Assembly (NCBI GenBank): GCA_045807765.1
Contig: JBJMGU010000112.1
Location: forward strand, 1 to 31,276
Direction: 5' to 3'
Source: DATENM01 sp045807765
GTDB lineage: Bacteria; Acidobacteriota; Blastocatellia; UBA7656
DNA: 31,276 nt
Made by a program: the position numbers and the translations under genes. Below, in pieces: positions 16,490-25,543 of this stretch. Position 1 is the stretch's first letter. Each line of letters opens with the position of its first letter. Under the pieces are notes generated by a model that was not told the origin of the DNA, ran no database searches, and saw only the letters and a list, made by a program, of their open reading frames with translations.

Positions 16490-19183
16490 TCATTTCAGTC
16501 GCGGGTCGATCAGGACTCTAAGCGGCTGCGTGTAGCTCTTGCCACCGACCGTCAGCTTGACGGTATAAGTGCCGGGAAGCACGCCCGCGGCGCGGCCAGC
16601 AAAGCCGCCGCCGCCGCCGCCACCTCTTGCCGGCTCACTAGTCGGCGTCGGGCGCAGGTCCCAGACCCAGCGGTGCATGCCTGCGGTCGCCGGCAGTGGC
16701 TCAGGCGTGGGCCGCCAGAAAGCCGGAATATCGAGCGTGTCGGGATTGACCGGTGTCGCGTGGTCGGCGCTTGAATAGCGGCGAATCGTCGCTCCTGCGG
16801 GGTCAACAATCTCCAGCGTCACCGGTCCCGTTGCGGCAGACTTCAGATGGTAATCGATGATGGCGCCATAGGGCGGATTTTCAGCCAGCGGCTCGTCGCG
16901 AGGTTGCGGCGTGCCGTTCTCGCTCGGCGGCGGAACCTTTACCGCGTCGGCAGGGCGGAACAGGTAAGCGTCGGCCTTCAACACCTCATCGGTGATCTGT
17001 CGAAGCGGCGTGATGTCGTCCAGCACCCAGAAGCCGCGCCCATGAGTGGCGACGATCAAATCATCGCCGTGAATCACCAGATCGCGCATCGATACCGCCG
17101 GCAGGTTGAGCTGTAGCGGCTGCCACTGCTCGCCATCGTTAAACGACACGAAGACGCCAAGCTCGGTTCCCGCAAAGAGCAAGCCGCGCCGCTCGGGGTC
17201 TTCCTTGACAGTCTGCATGTAGACGCCTGCGGGCAAGCCGCTGGTGATCTTCTGCCAGCTCTTGCCGCCGTCGCGTGTGCGGTAGATGTAAGGCTCATTA
17301 TCGTCGAGTCGATGGCGATCCACCGCCGCATAGGCTTCGTTCACATCAAAGTGCGACGCTTCCATCATGACCACCTTGCTCCAGGGCGTAAGCGCCGGCG
17401 GCGTGACGTTCTGCCAGTTCTTGCCGTCATCGTTGGTCAGATGGATGAGACCATCGTCTGTGCCGACCCAGATGGTCGGCGCGCGCAGCGGCGAAGGCGC
17501 GATGGTATAGATGACGCCGCGCCGTTTGCCTTCGGGCGCATCGGCAGCCGTGGCTTCGTCGAGGTTGGCCGGAACGCCCGCGTCTTCGCGCGTCAGGTCG
17601 GGGCTGATCTGTGTCCAGCTCTCGCCGCCGCTGGTGGTCTTGAAGAGAAACTGGTTGCTGAAGTAAAGCGATTGCGGGTCAGCCTGCGAAAAGACCAGCG
17701 GCACCGTCCATGTGTGCCGCGCCGGCACCGTCATGCCGCGCTCGGGAGAAACGTTTCGGGTCTCGCCGGTGATGACATTGCAGCGCGACACCCTGCCGCC
17801 GAAAAGAATCTCGGGATGCAGCGGATCGGGCGCCGTGTAATCAGATTCGCCGCCGGCACACACAGGGCTCCAATCGCGCGTCGATATTTCCGAGTATGGA
17901 CTGCGCGTCCGCACGCCGACCGCGCCGCTGTCTTGCTGCGCGCCCGTCACCCAATAAGGAAAGCGATTGTCCGCAGCGACGTGATAAAGCTGCGCCGTCG
18001 GCTGGTTGTACCAACTGCTCCAGGTCGCCGCGCCGTCTTCGCTGACGACAGCGCCCTGATCGCTCGCCAGAATCATGCGGCTCGGATCGTCCGGGTAGAT
18101 CCATAGCTGATGATAATCGTCGCCGCCCGGCGCGCCTTTGATCGCCGTCCAGCTTTTGCCCGCATCCGTCGAGCGATAGACCGAGGTGTTCGAGACGTAA
18201 ACGATGTCCGGGTTCTTCGGGTCGGCCACGATTTTGCAGAAATACCAGCCGCGCCCATAGATGCGCTTGTCTTCAGAGATCAGCGTCCAGTTCGCGCCTC
18301 CATCGTCTGAGCGGTAGAGGCCACCGGCTTTGGCATCAACGATGGCATAGATGCGGTTGCGATTCGTCGGCGTCGCGGCCAGCCCGATGCGCCCGACGCG
18401 CTCGGTCGGCAAGCCATTCACGAGCGGCTGCCAGGTCGTGCCGCCATCCGTAGATTTGAAGACGCCGCTGCCCGGACCATAAGACGGCGGATAGATGCTC
18501 CACGGCGGACGGCGCGTGTTCCACAATGTGGCGTAGACCACACGCGAGTCCTGCGGGTCGAAGGCGAGGTCAATTGCGCCGACGTTCTCATTCTTGAACA
18601 GCACCTTCTCCCACGTCGCGCCGCCATCGCGGCTGCGGTAGACGCCGCGCTCCGGGTTCGCGCCATAGACGTGGCCGAGAGCCGCGACAAAGACAATGTT
18701 AGGGTTCTTGGGGTCTACCAGCACACGGCCAATCTGCCGCGTGGCGTCAAGCCCAAGATGCTTCCACGTCTTGCCGGCATCGGTCGTCTTATACATGCCG
18801 TTGCCGTAGGAAATCTGCGAGCGCATATCGGCTTCGCCGGTGCCGACGTAAACCGTGTTTGGGCTGGACGGCGCAACGCCGATGGCGCCGATTGAAGCGA
18901 TGGGCTGTGTATCGAATACCGGCTTCCATGTGCGGCCCGCATTCGTTGTTTTCCAGACGCCGCCGCCCACGGAGCCGAAGTAAAATGTCGTCGGTTGACC
19001 CGGCACGCCGCTGACGCCATTAACGCGCCCGGCGCGAAACGGGCCGATCATACGCCAGCGCAGGCCGGCATAGCTGCCGGGGTCATATGGCTGAGCAAGC
19101 GCCGCCCCGCAAGCGCCAAGCAGCGCCGCAACGGTCGCCGCTGTGATCAATCGAACCATCCGCCGCCGCCGAGTCTCAAACAT
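16490..19183 (-). CDS. Secreted sortilin/VPS10-type BNR-repeat protein
   Basis: This is a beta-propeller protein of 897 residues. I count eleven Asp-box (S/T-x-D-x-G-x-x-W) repeats, for example TTNAGRTW, TTDAGKTW, SRDGGATW, STDGGTTW, SDDGGANW, STDAGKSW, SEDGAATW, TTSGGESW, NDDGKNW, TRDGGKSW and FNDGEQW. The N-terminus has a signal with a possible lipobox (LGAC, Cys25), so it is exported and may be lipidated. The start is supported by AGGAG six bases upstream. The family is annotated as glycosyl hydrolase or sortilin-like but has no proven activity; a binding or scaffold role is likely. The C-terminal part has a glycine run coded by six GCC triplets on the + strand (16604-16621) and a short Ig-like end stopping at IDPRLK. 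Many relatives continue for another 100-200 residues there, so this copy looks shortened. It is the last gene of a four-gene operon. Confidence 0.88.
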   Translation of the reverse strand: MFETRRRRMVRLITAATVAALLGACGAALAQPYDPGSYAGLRWRMIGPFRAGRVNGVSGVPGQPTTFYFGSVGGGVWKTTNAGRTWKPVFDTQPIASIGAIGVAPSSPNTVYVGTGEADMRSQISYGNGMYKTTDAGKTWKHLGLDATRQIGRVLVDPKNPNIVFVAALGHVYGANPERGVYRSRDGGATWEKVLFKNENVGAIDLAFDPQDSRVVYATLWNTRRPPWSIYPPSYGPGSGVFKSTDGGTTWQPLVNGLPTERVGRIGLAATPTNRNRIYAIVDAKAGGLYRSDDGGANWTLISEDKRIYGRGWYFCKIVADPKNPDIVYVSNTSVYRSTDAGKSWTAIKGAPGGDDYHQLWIYPDDPSRMILASDQGAVVSEDGAATWSSWYNQPTAQLYHVAADNRFPYWVTGAQQDSGAVGVRTRSPYSEISTRDWSPVCAGGESDYTAPDPLHPEILFGGRVSRCNVITGETRNVSPERGMTVPARHTWTVPLVFSQADPQSLYFSNQFLFKTTSGGESWTQISPDLTREDAGVPANLDEATAADAPEGKRRGVIYTIAPSPLRAPTIWVGTDDGLIHLTNDDGKNWQNVTPPALTPWSKVVMMEASHFDVNEAYAAVDRHRLDDNEPYIYRTRDGGKSWQKITSGLPAGVYMQTVKEDPERRGLLFAGTELGVFVSFNDGEQWQPLQLNLPAVSMRDLVIHGDDLIVATHGRGFWVLDDITPLRQITDEVLKADAYLFRPADAVKVPPPSENGTPQPRDEPLAENPPYGAIIDYHLKSAATGPVTLEIVDPAGATIRRYSSADHATPVNPDTLDIPAFWRPTPEPLPATAGMHRWVWDLRPTPTSEPARGGGGGGGFAGRAAGVLPGTYTVKLTVGGKSYTQPLRVLIDPRLK

Positions 19184-19218
19184 GGATTCTCCTCTGTATG
19201 ATGATCAGTGCATGGCGA

Positions 19219-20532
19219 TCAGCGCTTCACCTGATTGCCGGCGATCCACACCGCAGCGATGCGCCGCGTGTTGCGAATGTCTGTCAAAGGGTCGGCTTCG
19301 AGGACGACGAAATCGGCCCAGGCTCCCGGCGTCAGCGTGCCAATGCCTTCGACCTTCATCGCTCGCGCCGCGTCCGTCGTGGCGGCGCGAAGAATTTGCG
19401 CCGGCGTCAATCCGGCTTCGGCCATCATCGCCATCTCAACATGCTCGAAGTAACCTTGAAAGCGATTGGCAAACGCGCCGGCGTCCGTGCCCATCGCGAT
19501 CAGCAGGCCGGCGTCCGCGGCTTTCTTCAGATTACGCCGCGCCACAACTAAGGCGGCTTTGTAGCCGCGGGCGGTGGCCGATTGGCGCACGGCTTCCTGG
19601 CGCTGCGGCTCCTGTAACTGCGCCATCACGTCGCGGTCGGCTTCGCGCAGGAAGAACGGATCGGCAAAGAAGTCCGGCGTCGCTTCGTAAACAAAGGCCG
19701 ACAGTTCGCGCGTCAGCGTCGGACAGTAAGGAACGTTGCGCGCTTTCATCAAGGCGATGAATTCGTCATCGATCTCGCGGTCGCGCACGCTGTGAGCGAT
19801 GAAGTCGACGCCGGCGCGCAGCAGCTCTTTGGCGTCTTCGAGATAAAAGATGTGCGCCGCAACGCGCAGGCCGCGGCGGTGCGCTTCATCGATGACGGCG
19901 CGATAGACCGCCGGCGGCATCTTCGTCGCCGTGCCGAGATTATCGTCAACGCGAATCTTGATGATGTCGGGTTGAGCGGCGGCAACTCGCGCGACCATCT
20001 GCCGGGCTTCTTCAGGCGTTTTGCCGACGATGATTTCGCCGGCCACAAAGAGGCGGGTATGGTCGAGCCGGGACGCGTTCTGCGCGTCGCGCGCTTTGAA
20101 GGCGGGCGCTTGCTCGCCGCCCAGGCTCTGAACCGCGGTGATGCCATAGCGCGCAAAGATGCCGAGCTGGCGCAGCGTGTTTTCTTCGGTGTAGGCAGGC
20201 GGGCGCGTGCCCTGCACATCCGAGACGTGAACGTGAGTCGAGATCAAGCCGGGAATGATGAACTTGCCGGCGAGGTTGATGATCTCTGCGCCGGCAGGCA
20301 GGCGCACTCTGGACGCCGGGCCTGCGGCGATGACTCGGCCATCGCGCACGACAAGAACGGCGTTATCAATGGCGGTGCGGTTGCTGTCATCAATCAATCG
20401 CGCGCCGACGAAGGCCTTTACCCTGGCTGGCCCCTGCGCGGGGCTCTGACCGAGACTGCCGATCAGCAGGAAGGCGAACACCATCATCACTCGAAGCAGG
20501 AGCCGCGCGCCATCAGCAGGGAGATGTCTCAT
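19219..20532 (-). CDS. Secreted amidohydrolase (imidazolonepropionase/prolidase-like)
   Basis: This 437-residue metal-dependent hydrolase is of the amidohydrolase superfamily. Metal and catalytic positions are His100 and His102 (STHVHV), Lys192 in IIKIR (candidate carbamylated lysine), His227 (AAHIF), His247 (AHSVRD) and Asp350 (GTDAGAF). It ends with the usual small beta-domain sequence GTLTPGAWADFVVLEADPL. A hydrophobic N-terminus (11-29) with SPAQG looks like a Sec signal, so it acts outside the cytoplasm. Relatives cleave Xaa-Pro or N-acyl amino-acid peptides, and the neighbouring CocE-type enzyme suggests a role in peptide or ester degradation. The ATG overlaps the stop of the nucleotidyltransferase gene by 4 nt (ATGA), and the sortilin-like gene follows after 35 nt. 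The ribosome site is weak, consistent with coupling. Confidence 0.88.
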   Translation of the reverse strand: MRHLPADGARLLLRVMMVFAFLLIGSLGQSPAQGPARVKAFVGARLIDDSNRTAIDNAVLVVRDGRVIAAGPASRVRLPAGAEIINLAGKFIIPGLISTHVHVSDVQGTRPPAYTEENTLRQLGIFARYGITAVQSLGGEQAPAFKARDAQNASRLDHTRLFVAGEIIVGKTPEEARQMVARVAAAQPDIIKIRVDDNLGTATKMPPAVYRAVIDEAHRRGLRVAAHIFYLEDAKELLRAGVDFIAHSVRDREIDDEFIALMKARNVPYCPTLTRELSAFVYEATPDFFADPFFLREADRDVMAQLQEPQRQEAVRQSATARGYKAALVVARRNLKKAADAGLLIAMGTDAGAFANRFQGYFEHVEMAMMAEAGLTPAQILRAATTDAARAMKVEGIGTLTPGAWADFVVLEADPLTDIRNTRRIAAVWIAGNQVKR

Positions 20533-21086
20533 TCGTCAATAGCCTCGTTGACCAATTCTTCAAATGCCGAAACCAGATCAGCGGCATATTGCCGGAGGTA
20601 ATCGCGCACCCGGTTCACGTTCGCTCCGACTCTGACCAGCTCGATGACATCCACCATGTCTTTGCGCCGCTTTGCCACAAGCTTCATATAAATGAGCACT
20701 TCAATCGGAACGATGGCCAACCCCTCGTTCATCGGTGGATGGTTTAGAATCTCTTCCACTTGTGGGCCGAGTGAAGCCGGCGACAGGTAATCTATGCGGA
20801 TGCCGTCAACTTCGATGGGGACACCGGCTTTGAAAGTGACCAGCGATCCCTGATGCTCGAACGCTTCTTCCCCTACCAGGAAGTCCACATCAACCGTGGC
20901 GCGAATGTATCCGTGAGCCCCAACGGCCAGCCCCCCCGCCAAGGCATAGCGGATGCCAAGAAGATTTAACTGGCCGGCGGTCTTGACTGCCGCCTCGCGC
21001 ACTTGTGGGGCAACAAAACGAAAGACCTCATTGATGTCCATAAGATTTACCGGACGACGAGGGATTTGAGCATACGACAGTTGCAT
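20529..21086 (-). CDS. MNT-type nucleotidyltransferase domain protein
   Basis: This is a 185-residue protein with a minimal nucleotidyltransferase signature: GGLAVGAHG (51-59) followed by TVDVDFL with Asp66 and Asp68, and a possible third acidic residue, Asp99 in GIRIDYL. The later KLVAKRRKDMVDV segment (135-147) is also typical of AbiEii/MNT-like families. Such proteins can be toxins or antitoxins (transfer of NMP to RNA or protein), but no HEPN or other partner gene is present here, so its role is open. GGAGG (21093-21097) points to the ATG at 21084-21086; an in-frame ATG six codons earlier has a poorer spacing. It lies 54 nt after the CocE hydrolase gene and shares an ATGA overlap with the amidohydrolase gene, so it is embedded in a hydrolase operon. 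The cellular location is cytoplasmic, unlike its neighbours. Confidence 0.75.
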   Translation of the reverse strand: MQLSYAQIPRRPVNLMDINEVFRFVAPQVREAAVKTAGQLNLLGIRYALAGGLAVGAHGYIRATVDVDFLVGEEAFEHQGSLVTFKAGVPIEVDGIRIDYLSPASLGPQVEEILNHPPMNEGLAIVPIEVLIYMKLVAKRRKDMVDVIELVRVGANVNRVRDYLRQYAADLVSAFEELVNEAIDE

Positions 21087-21140
21087 GGTCAACCTCCGCT
21101 TCATTTCCTTCGTCCTTCCATCCTTACCACGCGCCCCAGG

Positions 21141-23096
21141 CTATTTCTTCACCACGGTGAGCTTCACCTCTGACGGGTACTGCTTTGAATGATGGACGGC
21201 GTTGTGCGCCACCACGCCTTTCAATTCATCATAGTTCTTGCCGCCGGTGTTCAGGTTGCGGTCGAAGCGCGGGAAGTTGCTGCTCGATACCTCAAGGCGA
21301 ATCCGGTGGCCCGCCTCAAAGTAATTGCTCGTCGTCATCGGCTGTAGCGTCACCTTGTAGACCTTGCCCGCTTCCATCCACACGAGCGGCTTGTCGTAGC
21401 CGTTGCGATAGCGCATGCGCTGGATCGTCTCGTCGAGGTTGTAGGCCCGCCCGTCCGGGTAGACGTCGATCAGCTTGACGGTGAAGTCCGTATCCCTGGC
21501 GTCCGACGACACATAGAGCGTCACTTCGATGGGGCCGCTCACTTCGACGCCTTGCTTCAAGGGCTCGGTCGTGTAGACCAGAATGTCCGAGCGCTCTTCC
21601 ATCTTGCGCTGATCGAAAGCGCCGCCCTGCACGGCGTTGCCGGTGCAGCAAACGTTGCCGCCAAATGACGGCACAGGATTCATCGGGTCATAGGCGAATT
21701 GATCCGGCGCGTCCGCCGCCGGAGCCGTGTCCGTGAGCCCACCGTCACCGTTCAGCGTGTTCGCCTTGCCGCCGCTCGCCAGGTACAGGCTTAGAGGCTG
21801 CGCGCCGCGCGGCGGCCAGGTGTCGGACGATTGCCACTTGTTCAGGCCCATCGTGTAATAACGCACCTTCGGCATGGTCTCAAGGACGTGGTTGTCTTCG
21901 CCTCTAAGAAAGTGATCGAACCACGCCCACGTCAGCTCGTCATAATTCAGCCGCGCATCGCCAACGCTGCGCTCGCCGACGATGGTATTCTCGGTGGCGC
22001 GCTTATAGCTGCAATGCAGCGTCGGCGCGATCACTGCGTACTGTTGATTGGCAATCTCTGGCCGCGCCGTCTTGCGCACGTGATTATAAGCCGCCAGGTT
22101 CGGCCCCACAGACACGTCGTACCACGACATAAACCAGAAGCCCGGCACGTTGATCTTCATGTCGTCATGCCACAGCCCGCCCTTGTACCACGCCGGATCG
22201 TTCGGCGCGCGCGCGATCATCGCGCCGCCGGTGTCAACCGGCATAGGATCAGCGAAGATGCCTTGCGGCCCATTCACCGCCCGAATGATCTCTTTTTCGG
22301 GAAGGTGGCGGAGCGCCTGCGACCAATCAACCGGCGGCATCTGCGGCGCGAGATCGAACAGGCGCGAGGCGCGGATCAAATCTTCCTGCGAAGTGCCGGG
22401 CGCAAACATGGGCCGCACCTGATTCTGCTCGCCATACAGCCATGCGATGAAGAGCATTTGCACGGCGCCGCCGCGATACCAGTTCCCCTGCTCGTAGTAA
22501 GGGCCGACGCGGCCCACGCCTGCACCAAAGCTCTGCGGAATCATCGCGGCAAAGGCCGGGTGGCCGCGGGCCGCAACTGCCAGTTGCCATTCGGCAGTCG
22601 AAGAACAGCCGATGGTGCCGACCTTGCCGTTCGACCACGGCTGCGCGGCGATCCACGAAAGCGCGTCGTCGCCGTCGCTGAGCGGCGCGCCGAGAATGTC
22701 ATAGTTGCCTTCGGAGAAGAAGTGGCCGCGCTCGTTCATCTCGACGAATACATAACCGCGCTTGACCGCATCCAGCTCGTTGCTCATATCGCGCGGCGCG
22801 CCAGAGCGAACGTCCCAGAAGTTGAAGTTGTATGGCGTGCGCACGAAGACCGTCGGATATTTCTTTGACGTATCTTTCGGGCGATAGACGTCCGTCGCCA
22901 TGCGCTTGCCGTCACGCATGGGCACCATGAGCTTGCGCTCGACGATGGCCACCGACTGCAACTCTTTCTCGGTGGCGTTGCGACGGGCAATCATCTCCTG
23001 AGTCGGGGCGGTACGCCCCTGCCCCGTGGCGCTCGGCAGGAGGGCGATGAATGCTGCGCCGGACAGGATAAGGATCGAGAGAATTTTCATTCGCAT
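21141..23096 (-). CDS. Secreted CocE/NonD family hydrolase
   Basis: This serine hydrolase of the X-Pro dipeptidyl-peptidase/cocaine-esterase family has 651 residues, the normal length. A Sec signal occupies residues 1-25 (cleavage near ATG-QGR). The N-terminal alpha/beta-hydrolase domain has the nucleophile Ser165 in GCSSTAEWQ, Asp327 in SWYDVS and His361 in PTLHCSY, a complete triad. GCSST replaces the common GxSYGG form. The C-terminal jelly-roll domain is present (VTLYVSSDARDTDFTVKLIDV to the end). Substrates in the family range from acyl esters to beta-lactams and Xaa-Pro peptides. A paired Cys motif NVCCTG lies in the middle. AAGGAG seven bases upstream supports the start. It heads the - strand operon with the nucleotidyltransferase, amidohydrolase and sortilin-like genes. 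Confidence 0.9.
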   Translation of the reverse strand: MRMKILSILILSGAAFIALLPSATGQGRTAPTQEMIARRNATEKELQSVAIVERKLMVPMRDGKRMATDVYRPKDTSKKYPTVFVRTPYNFNFWDVRSGAPRDMSNELDAVKRGYVFVEMNERGHFFSEGNYDILGAPLSDGDDALSWIAAQPWSNGKVGTIGCSSTAEWQLAVAARGHPAFAAMIPQSFGAGVGRVGPYYEQGNWYRGGAVQMLFIAWLYGEQNQVRPMFAPGTSQEDLIRASRLFDLAPQMPPVDWSQALRHLPEKEIIRAVNGPQGIFADPMPVDTGGAMIARAPNDPAWYKGGLWHDDMKINVPGFWFMSWYDVSVGPNLAAYNHVRKTARPEIANQQYAVIAPTLHCSYKRATENTIVGERSVGDARLNYDELTWAWFDHFLRGEDNHVLETMPKVRYYTMGLNKWQSSDTWPPRGAQPLSLYLASGGKANTLNGDGGLTDTAPAADAPDQFAYDPMNPVPSFGGNVCCTGNAVQGGAFDQRKMEERSDILVYTTEPLKQGVEVSGPIEVTLYVSSDARDTDFTVKLIDVYPDGRAYNLDETIQRMRYRNGYDKPLVWMEAGKVYKVTLQPMTTSNYFEAGHRIRLEVSSSNFPRFDRNLNTGGKNYDELKGVVAHNAVHHSKQYPSEVKLTVVKK

Positions 23097-23388
23097 TGGC
23101 AGGCTCCTTGGTCAAGACGCGAGCAGCATGCGCCGGGGTTCTGAGTCAATGAATGGCTCACCCGTTTTTCTATCGCATGGGCGCCGCCCGCGCAAGCCGA
23201 TTCGCGCAGCCGCTCTTGCCCATCTTGCGTCAAGAGAAATCGGCGTAGAGATCATCGGCTCTACTTGTATGGCGATGATGATTGAATTCGAGTCGAGTTG
23301 TTGGAGACTGAGCGGATGAGGCATGATACATCTCGTTCGTCTCGGATCGGCAGATTGACCGTTTCAAATTCTTTAAGGAGCGATTGAC
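23097..23388. other. Divergent intergenic region between CocE and carboxylesterase genes
   Basis: This 292-bp spacer should contain both divergent promoters. I see no convincing -35/-10 pair, RNA gene or ORF. The only symmetry is a weak 19-bp palindrome, TGAGTCAATGAATGGCTCA (23142-23160, 13 of 19 positions symmetric), near the CocE start. The 3' end carries AAGGAG for the esterase. Confidence 0.4.
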
Positions 23389-25014
23389 ATGAAACTATCG
23401 GTGAGCTGCGCCTGTTTAACTATCGCCATCATCTTTGCATCTGCCTTAACGGTGGTCGCGCAAACCAGCGACCGCGTCAAGACGGCCAACGGCATCGTCG
23501 CCGGAGCCGGCAGGCAGAGTTCCGGCGTGCGCATCTTCAGAGGCATTCCGTTCGCCCAGCCGCCCGTCGGCGATCTGCGCTGGAAGGAGCCGCAGCCGGT
23601 CAAGAACTGGCAGGGCGTACGCCAGGCCGACAAATTCGGGCCGCGCTGCATGCAAGCGCCCATCTTCGGCGACATGGGTTTTCGCTCCAATGGCATGAGC
23701 GAAGACTGTCTCTACCTGAACGTCTGGACGCCGGCCACGACGGGCAAAGAACGATTGCCGGTGCTGGTCTATTTTTATGGCGGCGGCTTTGTCGCCGGCG
23801 ACGGCTCGGAGCCGCGCTATGACGGCGAGAGCATGGCTACGAAAGGCATCGTCGCCATCACGGTCAATTATCGGCTCGGCGTCTTCGGCTTTCTCGCCCA
23901 CCCCGAGCTGACGAAAGAATCACCGCACCACGCCTCAGGCAATTACGCCTTGCTGGATCAGAGCGCGGCGCTGCGCTGGGTGCGGCAAAATGTCGCGGCC
24001 TTCGGCGGTGACCCGCAGCGTGTGACCATCGCCGGTGAATCTGCCGGCTCAGCCTCAGTGAGCGCACAGATGGTCTCGCCGCTCTCAAAAGATTTGATCG
24101 CCGGCGCCATCGGCGAGAGCGGCTCGATCATTGCCACGCTGCCGCCCGTGCCGCTGGCGCAGGGAGAGCAGGCGGGGACGAAGTTCGCCGTTGAGCTGGG
24201 CGCGACATCGCTTGCCGCCCTGCGCGCCCTTAGCACCCAGCAGGTTTTCGAGGCCGCGACGAAAGGCGGCTTTGCCAGCATCGGGCGTTTCCCCATCACC
24301 CTGGACGGTTACTTCTTCAGCGAAGCTCCGGCGGCGACCTTTGCGGCGGGCCGTCAGGCGAAGGTGCCGCTACTGGTCGGCTGGAACTCGGAAGAGATGA
24401 CCGGAGCCGCCCTGCTGCGCGGCAAGGAGCCGACGCCGGAGAATTATCAGAAGGCGGTGCGCGAACAGCTCGGCAAACGCGCCGACGAGGCGCTGAAGCT
24501 CTACCCGGCAACCACGCGCGAAGAAGTGATGGCGGCGGCGACCGATCTGGCGGGCGACCGCTTCATCGGCTACAGCACATGGAAGTGGAGCGACATTCAT
24601 AGTCAGACGGGCGGCAAGCCGGTCTACCGCTACTTCTACGCTCGTCCGCGCCCGGCGATGAGCGCAGAGTTTGCCAACGCCACGCCCGGCCTTGCCGGCG
24701 GTGTGACGCGCGGCCAGAATACCGCATCGCCACCGGCGAGCGGCGCCGTCCATTCGGCTGAGATCGAATACGCGCTCGGCAATCTCGATACGAATAAGGT
24801 CTATGCCTGGACGCCGGAAGATTACCGGGTGTCGAAGACGATGCAGGCGTACTTTGCCAACTTCATCAAGAAAGGCGATCCCAACGGGCCGGGCTTGCCG
24901 GCGTGGCCGGCGGTCGAGCGCGGCAAGCCTGCGCAGGTCATGCGCCTGGATGTAGAGTCGCGGTCTGATGTCGAAAAGCACCGCGAGCGGTATCTCTTCC
25001 TCGATCAATTCTAG
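23389..25014 (+). CDS. Secreted type B carboxylesterase
   Basis: This type B carboxylesterase/lipase (cholinesterase fold) of 541 residues is typical in length. The signal peptide is residues 1-25 (cleavage after VVAQ). Family marks are IFRGIPFAQPPVGDLRW (49-65), EDCLYLNVW (105-113) and the oxyanion loop GGGF (131-134). The triad is Ser218 in GESAGS, Glu335 or Glu336 in GWNSEE, and His455 in AVHSAEI. It hydrolyses carboxylic esters outside the cytoplasm; the acyl or alcohol specificity is not visible. AAGGAG is 8 nt before the ATG. It stands alone on the + strand, divergent from the CocE operon, and together they make an extracellular ester-hydrolysis neighbourhood. A para-nitrobenzyl or feruloyl-type esterase would fit equally well. 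Confidence 0.93.
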   Translation: MKLSVSCACLTIAIIFASALTVVAQTSDRVKTANGIVAGAGRQSSGVRIFRGIPFAQPPVGDLRWKEPQPVKNWQGVRQADKFGPRCMQAPIFGDMGFRSNGMSEDCLYLNVWTPATTGKERLPVLVYFYGGGFVAGDGSEPRYDGESMATKGIVAITVNYRLGVFGFLAHPELTKESPHHASGNYALLDQSAALRWVRQNVAAFGGDPQRVTIAGESAGSASVSAQMVSPLSKDLIAGAIGESGSIIATLPPVPLAQGEQAGTKFAVELGATSLAALRALSTQQVFEAATKGGFASIGRFPITLDGYFFSEAPAATFAAGRQAKVPLLVGWNSEEMTGAALLRGKEPTPENYQKAVREQLGKRADEALKLYPATTREEVMAAATDLAGDRFIGYSTWKWSDIHSQTGGKPVYRYFYARPRPAMSAEFANATPGLAGGVTRGQNTASPPASGAVHSAEIEYALGNLDTNKVYAWTPEDYRVSKTMQAYFANFIKKGDPNGPGLPAWPAVERGKPAQVMRLDVESRSDVEKHRERYLFLDQF

Positions 25015-25174
25015 AAAGCTCTGGCCGTGGTGGACGCGCAAAAGATCGCTGCGGATTTCGACCGTTGCGGGGGAGCGGGAGACGCGTTGAATTCTTGCAT
25101 CGCCGCAGCCTTTCGAGTACCATTGCGGCAGATACAGAAGCTGGTCTTTCGATTCTAAAGGAGGGCAAAATCCT

Positions 25175-25420
25175 ATGAGCCATGCGGAGACCGAGGCGCT
25201 CAAGCAGCACCTCATCGACAGCGACACGCACTTCGCGGAACTGGTCAACACACACCGCGAATATGACAAGCGGTTGGTTGAGCTGGAGGAGCTGCATTAC
25301 CCAAGCGCCGAGGAGCAGATGGAAGAAGCCATGCTCAAGAGAAAGAAGTTGCAGTTGAAAGACGAGATGGAAACGATCATGCGCCAATACAAAGAGCAGC
25401 ACCAGGCGGCAGGTCACTAA
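25175..25420 (+). CDS. DUF465 / YdcH-type small coiled-coil protein
   Basis: This is an 81-residue acidic-basic protein of the DUF465 family (PF04325). It forms an almost uninterrupted helix-coil, with ELVNTHREYDKRLVELEEL (22-40) then MEEAMLKRKKLQLKDEME. No catalytic motif is present; the family is thought to be a small helical-hairpin protein of unknown role. A strong ribosome site AAAGGAGGG (25157-25165) lies 9 nt before the ATG. It is separated from psd by 123 bp containing a candidate terminator, so it may be transcribed alone. Confidence 0.88.
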   Translation: MSHAETEALKQHLIDSDTHFAELVNTHREYDKRLVELEELHYPSAEEQMEEAMLKRKKLQLKDEMETIMRQYKEQHQAAGH

Positions 25421-25458
25421 AGATCACTCAGGATCGAGCATTAATTTTTACCTTCGAC

Positions 25459-25536
25459 GGGTTACTCAAGAGCGGCGGCTCCTCGCGCATCTTTGCGTGC
25501 CGGGAGGCTTGCAGTTGGGTAACCCTGTTTTATTTT
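25459..25536 (+). terminator. Structured spacer, candidate terminator after the DUF465 gene
   Basis: GGGTTACTCAA (25459-25469) pairs with TTGGGTAACCC (25515-25525) at 10 of 11 positions, with a smaller GCGCA/TGCG hairpin inside the 45-nt loop. A T-rich run, TGTTTTATTTT, follows at 25526-25536. The loop is long for a simple intrinsic terminator, so an attenuator-like leader for psd is also possible. Confidence 0.4.
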
Positions 25537-25543
25537 AGAAATC

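Noticed and set aside
16604..16621. (GCC)6 run as a possible regulatory microsatellite
   Set aside because: It lies inside the sortilin-like coding sequence and simply encodes a glycine run.
20529..21086. Nucleotidyltransferase as a complete toxin-antitoxin module
   Set aside because: No partner ORF of HEPN, AbiEi or antitoxin type lies on either side; the neighbours are exported hydrolases.
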